From an uncultured Eubacteriaceae bacterium (GTDB lineage: Bacteria; Bacillota; Clostridia; Peptostreptococcales; Anaerovoracaceae), in assembly GCA_903789635.1 (NCBI GenBank), contig CAIFEY010000002.1, positions 1 to 64,000 on the forward strand: 64,000 nucleotides of DNA. Reading direction: 5' to 3'. The number at the start of each line of letters is the position of its first letter. Positions within the stretch are counted from its first letter, which is position 1. Under the pieces are notes generated by a model. That model searched no databases and had not been told where the DNA came from. It worked only from the letters and a program-made list of their open reading frames with translations. The translations under genes and the position numbers were made by a program. Positions 54,840-62,824 of this stretch are shown here, piece by piece.

Positions 54840-56147
54840 CTAGCGGACGACCTCGCACTTGCCGTACGGCAGACCCTGCAGGAAGTTTCTCGCGTTCTCG
54901 AGGGTGTCTGCGGCGATTGCCTGCAGTGCCTCACGCGTGAAGAATGCCTGGTGGGAGCTGACGACGACCTGCGGGAAGGAGGTCAGGCGTGCGACGATGT
55001 CGTTGCTCAGGATATCGTCGGAGTGGTCGGTGTATACAACCTCGTCCTGTCCCTCGTAGACGTCCAGTGCGACGGCGTGGAACTTGCCCGCGCGCAGTCC
55101 TGCGATCAGGGCGTTCGTGTCGATGAAGCCGCCTCTGGCCGTGTTGACAAGCATGACGCCGTCCTTCATCATCGAGATGGCCTTGTCGTTGATCAGGTGG
55201 AATGTTCCGCCCTCGCCCATGACAAGCGGTCCGTGGATGGAGATCAGGTCAGACTTCTGGAACAGCTCCTCCTTGGAGACGTAAGTCAGCAGGCCTTCCT
55301 CCTCCAGAGCCTTGTTCGGATAAGCATCCCAGGCGATGACGGTCATGCCGTAGCCCTTGCAGATTCTCGCCATGCACTGGCCGATGCGGCCGGTCGTGAC
55401 GATGCCGGCGACCTTGTTGTGCAGGTCGGTTCCGAGCAGTCCGTTCAGCGCGAAGTTGTTGTCCTTGACCTTGTTGTAGGCCTTGGCGATGCGGCGGTTA
55501 GCCGCCTGCAGGATGGCCATCGCGTGCTCGGCGACAGCGTACGGGGAATATGCCGGGACGCGGAGGACGGTGATTCCGCACTCCTTGGCAGCGTCCAGGT
55601 CGACGTTGTTGAAGCCCGCGCAGCGCAGCAGGATCAGGCGGATTCCGTTCTTCTTCATCTGCTCGACGACCTCGCGCGGAGCCTCATCGTTGACGAACAT
55701 ACAGACGGCGTCGAATCCGCGGCAGAGGTGAACGGTCTCAGCGGTCAGACGGCTGTCGAAGTAAGTGATGTCGCAGTTGTATGCGCCCTCGCCCTTGTCC
55801 TTGGCGAGCTCCTCGAAGAAGATCTTGTCGTAAGGCTTGGTTCCGTAGAAGGCGACCTTCAGGATGTCGAGGTTGTTGTCGACAGGAATGATGTCGGCGA
55901 AGACCTCCTGCAGCCTGTTATAGTCCTTCTCCTCGGACTCCGGAGTGCCCTCGATCTTAATGTTCAGGACGTCACCCTTCTGTGCGCGCAGTGCGATGAT
56001 CGCGAGCACATCTGTGCCGGACGCGGACATTCCGTTGCTTTCGATGGTGATCGTGCTCTTCATGCTCGTGCACTCCGTTGCCAGGATTGCAGACGGACGC
56101 GCATGGAGGCCAAGTGTGGCTTTGCAAGTGTACGTAAATGATTTCAT
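54840..56147 (-). CDS. HPr domain fused to a D-2-hydroxyacid (D-lactate-type) dehydrogenase
   Basis: Predicted fusion of a PTS phosphocarrier-like domain (1-88) with an NAD-dependent D-2-hydroxyacid dehydrogenase (about 90-435). GAGGAGG 6 bases before the ATG at 56147 fixes the start. With it HPr numbering is exact: the active histidine of GLHARP is His15. The regulatory Ser46 is replaced by Asp46 (SGTDVLAII), and AQKGD matches the next helix. In the dehydrogenase, Arg175 (LRCAGFNNVD) and His399 (SSHQAFF) fit the catalytic site and ARGG is present. The nucleotide loop reads TTGRIG instead of GxGxxG. The gene is divergent from adhE. PTS input to lactate formation is an inference. Confidence 0.88.
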   Translation of the reverse strand: MKSFTYTCKATLGLHARPSAILATECTSMKSTITIESNGMSASGTDVLAIIALRAQKGDVLNIKIEGTPESEEKDYNRLQEVFADIIPVDNNLDILKVAFYGTKPYDKIFFEELAKDKGEGAYNCDITYFDSRLTAETVHLCRGFDAVCMFVNDEAPREVVEQMKKNGIRLILLRCAGFNNVDLDAAKECGITVLRVPAYSPYAVAEHAMAILQAANRRIAKAYNKVKDNNFALNGLLGTDLHNKVAGIVTTGRIGQCMARICKGYGMTVIAWDAYPNKALEEEGLLTYVSKEELFQKSDLISIHGPLVMGEGGTFHLINDKAISMMKDGVMLVNTARGGFIDTNALIAGLRAGKFHAVALDVYEGQDEVVYTDHSDDILSNDIVARLTSFPQVVVSSHQAFFTREALQAIAADTLENARNFLQGLPYGKCEVVR

Positions 56148-57223
56148 CTTCATCCTCCTCAGTCATTTACAGGGCGATGCAGTACTTGCTGTTGAGAATA
56201 CCGTTGATCGTGATGTAATTCTTTGAAAAACTGTAATGTTGTAAACGTGTAATGTGTAATGTGTTGGTGCAGGAGATCCATCCGGATGCCCGTCCGCGGC
56301 GCGTTCCTTCGACAAAGTCCGAAGCCGATGCGCAGTTCCGCCCCGCATGAACGTATTGCGGGGCTCGCTGGATTGATGCGCTGCCGTGCACGCGTGACTG
56401 CTTGGCCGCGTGGCTGCTCTCGTCAGACAGGTATGAGAGCGGGCTTCGTCGAACGCGGAAAACGACCGCGTCTGGTACTCTTGGATGGTTTTTGAATACA
56501 ATATACTGTATTACGCTATCCAAATGCTATCATAAACGCATTCGTCAAAAAATCAACAGATTAATGGCATGTTTTGAAACTAGTACGAGTGTAAAAAATA
56601 ACTGTATAATAGTAACAAAAAACGTATATCAGAATTGTCTTGAAAGCACAGTGTTTGTTGTCTGACAAAGAATATCGAGGAAAATAGCTATGTGGTCAGA
56701 ATAAAAAACATAAAATTGTTCATGAATACATAATGCAATATTTTTAACTTCTGATTCAAAAAACCGCGGTATACCGGTGTGTCAGTGCGGCAATATTGAT
56801 TGGTAGTTAATTAACTAACTAGTTTGTACTATTGGGATGCGGCAATTAACAAGAATGCAGTCTATACTTGGCTGCCGAAATCGATGTTGCAATTGCAGTT
56901 CAAAGCGGAGGCGTGGCAACTATACTTGTAAATTAATAGGATAATGGGCATTTGTCGTAAATGTATTGATATTTTGGTATACAGGGATGCCGGTGTTTTG
57001 TGAAAAAAGTATCATAATAAATGCAAGATATTGCACACAGATTGTTAACTTTGACTATAAAATAACAAGTGCGTTTATGATGTATACACATGAAAGTATA
57101 TTGCGAAAACTCTCAAATTAGATTAGAATTTTATCAGGCTTTAAAAAGACGCCGTCCGGCCGGGGCGCCTTTAAGTGAATATGTGGTTATCTTCTGCATT
57201 AACATGCACGGGAGGCAAAAATT
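56148..57223. promoter_or_regulatory. Divergent control region between HPr-dehydrogenase and adhE
   Basis: About 1.1 kb without a gene. The part near the dehydrogenase is GC-rich with a GCCCCGC/GCGGGGC hairpin (56340-56364). Toward adhE it is AT-rich. Perfect palindromes are CGGTATACCG (56767-56776), TAGTTAATTAACTA (56804-56817) and TGCAATTGCA (56888-56897), and AATACA-N6-TGTATT lies at 56495-56512. A hairpin AAAGACGCC/GGCGCCTTT sits in the adhE leader near 57144-57172. The sequence TTTGACT with TATGAT 19 bases on (about 57050-57080) is a possible adhE promoter. No clear Rex or cre site is seen. Confidence 0.5.
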
Positions 57224-59995
57224 ATGGCAAAAGCGTTATTGATTGATTCTGTTGAAAGCTTTGAGCAGAGCTTACCATTGATCCGTGAAGCGGAGAATGA
57301 GTTTGCAACATTTACACAGGAGCAGGTCGACAAGATCTGCGAGGCTGCAGCCATGGCAGCAAGCAACATGGCAATTCCTCTGGCTAAGATGGCTAACGAG
57401 GAGACCGGCTACGGCGTTGTCGTAGATAAGGTTATCAAGAACCAGTATGCGTCTGAGCATATGTGGAACTACATGAGACTTAAGAAGTCCTGCGACATCA
57501 TCGAGGAGAACAAGGCATTCGGAACTAAGAGAATCGCCGCTCCTAAGGGAATCGTAGCAGCGATCGTTCCGACGACTAACCCGACATCAACATGTATCTA
57601 TAAGATCATGATGTGCCTGAAGACCAGAAATGCGATCATCATCTCGCCGCATCCAAGGGCTAAGGCATGCACAATCCGCGCAGCTGAGATCATGCGTGAC
57701 GCAGCGATCGAAGCAGGAATGCCGGCTAACGCTATCAGCTGGATCATGACACCGTCCCTGGACATCTCCGATATGCTGATGAAGGAATCCGATCTGGTCA
57801 TCGCTACCGGCGGTTCCGGAATGGTTCACGCAGCATACTCCTCCGGTACACCGGCACTTGGTGTAGGACCTGGAAACTGCAACGTCGTCATCGACGATTC
57901 CGCTGACCTGAGAATGGCTGTTGAGTCCATCATCCATTCCAAGACGTTCGATAATGGTATGATTTGCGCCGCTGAGCAGCACATCACAGTTCTGTCCAGC
58001 GTATATGATGAGGTTAAGGACCTGCTGAAGAGAGCTCGCTGCTACTTCCTGAACGATGAGGAAGCAGATGCAGTAGCTAAGGTATTCTTCAACTTCAAGA
58101 CACACGGTGTTAACCCGCCGGCAGTAGGACAGTCCGCAGTTCATCTGGCTGAGATGGCTGGATTCGAAGTACCTGCAGACACTAAGGTCCTGATCCGTGA
58201 GACAGACGATACTTCTCACGACAACCCGTGGGCATGCGAGAAACTGACGACTCTGCTCGGAATGTTCAAGGCGGACACTCTGGACGAGGCGTTCGATATC
58301 TGCTACAAGCTCGTTCTGGAAGGCGGAGCTGGACATTCTGCAGCTATGTACGTCAACCAGGAGCAGCAGGAGAAGATCGACAAGTTTGCTAAGAGAATGA
58401 AGGCTGCAAGAATCATCATCAACCAGCCGACATCCTTCGGTGGTATCGGAGATCTGTACAACTTCGACATCCCGCCATCACTGACACTGGGACCTGGATC
58501 CTGGGGAAATTCTGCATACGCAGGAAATACGCAGTTCGAGCAGCTGCTGAACATCAAGACCGTTACTACAAGAAAAGAGAACATGCTGTGGCTGCAGCTG
58601 CCTAAGAAGGTTTACTTCAAGAGAGGCTGCACACCAGTTGCGATCAGAGAGATGAAGGAAGTCTACGGCTTCAAGAAGGCGTTCATCGTAACCGATGCCA
58701 ACCTGTACAAGATCGGCGCATGCGATGCCATCATCAATCAGCTGAAGGACGAGGGTCTGGACGTCGCAGAATTCTTCGACATCCGTGTTGACCCGCAGAT
58801 CCAGGACGCTATGAAGGGTCTCCCGAAGATGCACGAGTTCGAGCCAGATGTAATCATCGCTATCGGAGGCGGTTCCGCTATCGATACTGCGAAGATCATG
58901 TGGATTCTGTACGAGCATCCGGAAGAGGACTTCCTGAAGATGGCTACGAACTTCATCGATATCCGTAAGCGTGTACGCTTCTTCCCGCAGATGGGCACAA
59001 AGGCTAAACTGGTCTGCGTACCGACCACAGCAGGAACAGGTTCCGAGATGACACCGTTCACCATCATTTCCGATGCGAACACCGGAATGAAGTGGCCTCT
59101 GATCGGATACGAGATGATGCCGGAGATGGCGATCGTCGACTGCGACAACACGATGAAGCTGCCGCCGAGAGCTACACAGGCATCCGGATACGATGTTCTG
59201 ACACACGCAGTAGAGGCTTATGTCTCCATCTACGCGACAGACTACACAGACGGATTTGCTAAGACAGCTACAGAGAACGTCTTCAAGTATCTGGGCAGAT
59301 CCTACAGATCAGCATTCAAGGGTGCAGATCCGGATCCGGAAGCTCGTGAGAAGATGATCGATGCATCCGCACTCGCAGGAATCGCATTCGCGAACGCATT
59401 CCTCGGAATCAACCACTCCCTGTCCCACAAGATCGGCGGATGGTTCCACATTCCACACGGAACAGCTAACGCACTGCTCTTCCCATACGTCTGCAGATTC
59501 AACGCGCAGAAGCATCCGTACCACATCGGTACATTCTCCCAGTACAAGTATCCGCATGCATTCGAGAGATACGTTGAACTCGGAGAGCTGATCGGCGTCA
59601 AGGGCAAGACCGACGAGGAGACATTCGAGAACTGGATCAAGGCTGCTGAGGACCTGAAGAAGGAAGTCGACATCCCGGCTACTATCTGGGAATACCTCAT
59701 CCAGAATCATCCGGACGAGACAGCTGAGCAGATCGAGCAGAAGTTCCTGGATGCAGTTGACAGCATGTCCGAGTGGGCATTCCACGATGCATGCACAGGC
59801 TGCAACCCGGTTTACCCGACAATCGAAGAGCTGAAGCAGTGCTACCTCAGATCGTTCTACGGCAACGAGGGCTTCATCGAGCGTTACGGCGATGTCCTGG
59901 CAGTTCCAGTCGACAACCCGTCCGACACACACGCAGCTTACCCGAACGGACTCGCTGCAGAGATCGGCTTCGACAAGGTTGGAGGATTCAAATAA
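57224..59995 (+). CDS. adhE: Bifunctional aldehyde-alcohol dehydrogenase AdhE
   Basis: Reduces acetyl-CoA to acetaldehyde and then ethanol, consuming two NADH; the family forms filaments (spirosomes). The N-terminal aldehyde dehydrogenase half has catalytic Cys248 (GMICAAEQH). A linker near 445-470 leads to the iron-dependent alcohol dehydrogenase half, with GGGSAIDTAK for NAD. Its metal ligands are Asp657 and His661 (DVLTHAVEAY) plus the His of NHSLSHKIGG and of HGTANALL. The length is 923 residues, slightly above the usual 860-890. GGGAGG lies 8 bases before the ATG. Codon choice (many ACA, GCA, GCT) resembles the ribosomal genes rather than the neighbours, suggesting high expression. Confidence 0.97.
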   Translation: MAKALLIDSVESFEQSLPLIREAENEFATFTQEQVDKICEAAAMAASNMAIPLAKMANEETGYGVVVDKVIKNQYASEHMWNYMRLKKSCDIIEENKAFGTKRIAAPKGIVAAIVPTTNPTSTCIYKIMMCLKTRNAIIISPHPRAKACTIRAAEIMRDAAIEAGMPANAISWIMTPSLDISDMLMKESDLVIATGGSGMVHAAYSSGTPALGVGPGNCNVVIDDSADLRMAVESIIHSKTFDNGMICAAEQHITVLSSVYDEVKDLLKRARCYFLNDEEADAVAKVFFNFKTHGVNPPAVGQSAVHLAEMAGFEVPADTKVLIRETDDTSHDNPWACEKLTTLLGMFKADTLDEAFDICYKLVLEGGAGHSAAMYVNQEQQEKIDKFAKRMKAARIIINQPTSFGGIGDLYNFDIPPSLTLGPGSWGNSAYAGNTQFEQLLNIKTVTTRKENMLWLQLPKKVYFKRGCTPVAIREMKEVYGFKKAFIVTDANLYKIGACDAIINQLKDEGLDVAEFFDIRVDPQIQDAMKGLPKMHEFEPDVIIAIGGGSAIDTAKIMWILYEHPEEDFLKMATNFIDIRKRVRFFPQMGTKAKLVCVPTTAGTGSEMTPFTIISDANTGMKWPLIGYEMMPEMAIVDCDNTMKLPPRATQASGYDVLTHAVEAYVSIYATDYTDGFAKTATENVFKYLGRSYRSAFKGADPDPEAREKMIDASALAGIAFANAFLGINHSLSHKIGGWFHIPHGTANALLFPYVCRFNAQKHPYHIGTFSQYKYPHAFERYVELGELIGVKGKTDEETFENWIKAAEDLKKEVDIPATIWEYLIQNHPDETAEQIEQKFLDAVDSMSEWAFHDACTGCNPVYPTIEELKQCYLRSFYGNEGFIERYGDVLAVPVDNPSDTHAAYPNGLAAEIGFDKVGGFK

Positions 59996-60050
59996 ACCAT
60001 CAGGAAATATCAATATCCTGTGGCATTCGAAAAGATATGCAATTCGGGCA

Positions 60051-60070
60051 GCCGCACCGCGAGGTGCGGC
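60051..60070. other. Hairpin with GCGA tetraloop between adhE and its paralogue
   Basis: GCCGCACC and GGTGCGGC close on a GCGA loop (GNRA type). No T tract follows. It may stabilise the adhE mRNA end or mark a processing site. Confidence 0.5.
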
Positions 60071-60120
60071 GCCTGATTTCATCGATCGCTTGAATCTGAC
60101 ACGTTGTAAGGAGAAGGCTT

Positions 60121-61089
60121 ATGAACTGGCTTAAATTACCTAAGAAGGTATACTTCAAGAGAGGATGCATGCCGGTTGCGGTACGCGAAATCAGCGAAGT
60201 ATACGGTTTAAAGAAAGCTTTCATTATCACGGACGCTAATCTGTTCAAGGATGGCCATGTCAGACCAGTCGAGGAGTGGCTGCGCAAGGGCGGACTCCAG
60301 ATTGCCGAGTTTTTCTACGGCGACGGAGAGCCTGATGTCACAGTCGCAGAGAGTGGACTGCCTAAGATGCTTGAGTTCGAACCTGACGCAATCGTCGCTG
60401 TAGGCGGCGGCTCCGTCATGAACCTGGCTAAGGCTATGTGGGTGCTCTACGAGCATCCGGACACCGACCTCGTCGAACTGTCGGAAAAGTTCAACAAGAC
60501 AACGACAGCCGGATTCCCAGTAATGGGCGAGAAGGCTAAGCTGTTCCTGATCTCCACGACAGCAGGAACGGGAGCGGAATGCTCACCGTTCGCCCTGATC
60601 AAGGACACAAGCGGAAAGAAACGCGTAATCGCAAGCTTCGACTTGCTCCCGGAAATCGCAGTTATCGACAGCGATTTCTCCCAGAACGCACCTCGCGAGC
60701 TGGTAAAGGAAGCAGGACTGACTGTGCTCGCACAGGCGGTACGCGCTCATATCGATCCGCATACGACGGATTATGTACTCGGATTTGCGAGAGACGCGGT
60801 AAAGGACGTATTTAAATACCTCCCGTTCGCACTCGCAGACGAACCGTGCATGAAGGCTAGAGAAAATATGGCTAATGCAGCGGCACTTGCCGGAATGGCA
60901 CTTTCCAACGCAGCAGAGACGATCGACCCGGAGGCGGGACTCTTCCCATCCGAGGCCGAGAAGTCACTCAGCGGCGACGCGCTCGCCAAGCTTGCTGATT
61001 TGTCCAGACACATCGGATGTGGGGACGGAGACGACAAGCAGGCGGCACAGGCCCTGATCGATGCGGCGGTAAAGCTTCAGTCACTGTAA
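60121..61089 (+). CDS. Truncated, metal-site-less paralogue of the AdhE alcohol dehydrogenase domain
   Basis: Stand-alone protein of 322 residues that starts like the second half of AdhE (LPKKVYFKRGC, then VYGLKKAFIITDANLF) and stays related to about residue 260. It keeps GGGS near 95, but the usual next Asp is Asn (GGGSVMNLAK). The metal site is gone: Asp and His of DVLTH are Thr201 and Gln205 (TVLAQAV), and the regions with the last two histidines are replaced by acidic sequence and an early end. AAGGAGAAGG precedes the ATG and the frame is intact, so it is probably expressed. I infer a non-catalytic partner or regulator of AdhE; a decaying duplicate is the alternative. Confidence 0.85.
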   Translation: MNWLKLPKKVYFKRGCMPVAVREISEVYGLKKAFIITDANLFKDGHVRPVEEWLRKGGLQIAEFFYGDGEPDVTVAESGLPKMLEFEPDAIVAVGGGSVMNLAKAMWVLYEHPDTDLVELSEKFNKTTTAGFPVMGEKAKLFLISTTAGTGAECSPFALIKDTSGKKRVIASFDLLPEIAVIDSDFSQNAPRELVKEAGLTVLAQAVRAHIDPHTTDYVLGFARDAVKDVFKYLPFALADEPCMKARENMANAAALAGMALSNAAETIDPEAGLFPSEAEKSLSGDALAKLADLSRHIGCGDGDDKQAAQALIDAAVKLQSL

Positions 61090-61629
61090 TAGATATAATT
61101 ATTATAGGCCATGATACTACCTCCCATTATGAGAGGTAGATTACGAATGGGGAGTATCTGAGGATACAAACTTTTCACACTGCGCTGGCGCAGCCGTGGG
61201 TTATCCCGCTGCTGCGCTATTATAATGCCCGAATTACCCGATTCAGGGCCTGACTGTGCCCGTCTGCTTGTTTTGCCCCGGATTGCCTGGATTTCGCGGG
61301 GCCGGGGGCGCGGACGCGAGGAAGGCATCGCAGCCGCACTGGGCGGCCCTGGAGGCTCGCTGGGAACAGGAATGCATCTTGTATTCATGAGGACGGCCGC
61401 GGTCGAAACATCCGGTATATGATACAATAAAAGATATGTGAATATTCGCGGTTTCAGGCCGTGCGTGCGGGCGTCGGCGATGTGGTATGCGTCGTGCGAT
61501 GGGATGCAGGCGGCTTGAGGCTGCCGAGTGAGTGTCGGCGGCAGGGGTTGTGCTGTGAATGGCGCGGAGGCTTTTTTGACCGGGCGGCAGGAATCAGCGG
61601 ATAGCCAGGAACCGAAATCACGGAACAGT
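61090..61629. other. Gene-free region after the AdhE paralogue
   Basis: About 540 bases with GC-rich inverted words such as TGCGCTGGCGCA near 61172 and a TACAAT-like box near 61424. No credible gene or clear terminator with a T tract is visible. Confidence 0.4.
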
Positions 61630-61671
61630 AAACAGGAAACAGAAAACAGAAAACGGAAAACAGGAAACAGG
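61630..61671 (+). repeat. Heptanucleotide tandem repeat AAACAGR, six copies
   Basis: Six consecutive units of AAACAGG, AAACAGA or AAACGGA start at 61630, 61637, 61644, 61651, 61658 and 61665. The last unit runs directly into the AGGAGG ribosome site of the next gene. Confidence 0.85.
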
Positions 61672-61681
61672 AGGAAGCATT

Positions 61682-62608
61682 ATGCTGCATGAAGTGAAAT
61701 TTCAGTCGTACAACAAGAGGGACACGGTCTACGGATGGATCTACGTTCCGGCCGCAGAATACAAGGGCGTCGTTCAGCTGATCCACGGGTTCGGGGAGCA
61801 TGCGAGAAGGTATCTGCATATGATCTCGGCTTTTGTCGATGCGGGGTACATCGTCGCCTGCGATGACCACGTCGGGCACGGAAAGACGGCGCTGGAGAAC
61901 GACACCTGGGGCGACTGGGGCGATCAGGGATGGCACACGATGATGGAGGACGAGCACACGCTGACCGGCATCGTGAAGGAGAAGTACCCGAACCTGCCGT
62001 ACTTCCTGTTCGGACACAGCATGGGATCCTTCATCTCCAAGGATTACATCACTAAGTACGCGGACGAGCTGAACGGCGTGACGCTGTGCGGAACCGCGGG
62101 TGACTTCCCGGGATCGGACGAGGCGGAGAAGAAGCTGCAGGCCATGGTCGACGGCGGACACGGCGAGGAGTGCGATCCGAACGCGCCGGTCGAGCTGATG
62201 GGCTGGATGAACGAGCGCTGCGGGGAGATCAAGATCGGAAACGAGTGGATCTGTGCGGACCCGTTCGTGCAGTACGACCACGCGAATGACCCGTTCGACG
62301 CGTTCACGCGCCCGACGACCAACCGCTCGCTGCTGTACTTCGTCCAGATGATGCAGAACCTGAAGGACGACGGATGGGCTAAAAAAGTCCCAGCATCCCT
62401 TCCAATCAACATCGTCAGCGGCGACCAGGACCCGGTCGGCATGTACGGAAAGGGCGTGAAGGAGATCTTCGACGCGCTGAAGGAGACCGGCCACGAGAAG
62501 GCGCAGATGAAGCTGTACGAGGGCTACCGCCACGAGATCCACAACTATAAGGATATCCGCGGCGAGGTCGAGCAGCAGATCGTGGACTTCATGGACGCAA
62601 ACCGCTAG
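61682..62608 (+). CDS. Alpha/beta hydrolase (monoacylglycerol lipase or lysophospholipase type)
   Basis: Serine hydrolase. The oxyanion motif is HGFGEHARRY at 35-44, the nucleophile Ser113 in FGHSMGSF, the acid Asp248 or Asp250 in SGDQDPVG and the base His284 (YRHEIHNY). This is the Hydrolase_4 pattern. It has 308 residues and no signal peptide, so it acts inside the cell. AGGAGG lies before the ATG and the tandem heptamer repeat just upstream. The substrate, a lipid ester, is a family-level guess. Confidence 0.9.
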   Translation: MLHEVKFQSYNKRDTVYGWIYVPAAEYKGVVQLIHGFGEHARRYLHMISAFVDAGYIVACDDHVGHGKTALENDTWGDWGDQGWHTMMEDEHTLTGIVKEKYPNLPYFLFGHSMGSFISKDYITKYADELNGVTLCGTAGDFPGSDEAEKKLQAMVDGGHGEECDPNAPVELMGWMNERCGEIKIGNEWICADPFVQYDHANDPFDAFTRPTTNRSLLYFVQMMQNLKDDGWAKKVPASLPINIVSGDQDPVGMYGKGVKEIFDALKETGHEKAQMKLYEGYRHEIHNYKDIRGEVEQQIVDFMDANR

Positions 62609-62675
62609 GAGACGGCATTGTCGGCAGGCTTGCCCGGCTGAGCGGCGGATGAGTTGCCTTGCATGGGCGGGTGAG

Positions 62676-62689
62676 TTTTGTCGACAAAA
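62676..62689. promoter_or_regulatory. 14-bp perfect palindrome upstream of fhs
   Basis: TTTTGTCGACAAAA lies 136 bases before the fhs start and upstream of a TATAAT at about 62744. It resembles an operator, but no regulator family is certain. Confidence 0.45.
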
Positions 62690-62824
62690 AATTAACTTAG
62701 CATGGAATTGTGAAAATACTTCTGATGCCGTGCAGAAATAAGGTATAATTGGATGCAGCAGAGGTTTTCTGCGGAGAAATGTTAATATTGAGCGATCCCC
62801 GTGATCAGAACAGGAGCCGAATCG

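Noticed and set aside
56167-56523. 118-codon minus-strand frame before the HPr-dehydrogenase gene
   Set aside because: No ribosome site and no family character; it overlaps the probable leader of the next gene.
57040-57070. Rex operator before adhE
   Set aside because: TTGTTA and TAACAA are present, but they are separated by 15 bases instead of about 6, so the consensus does not fit.
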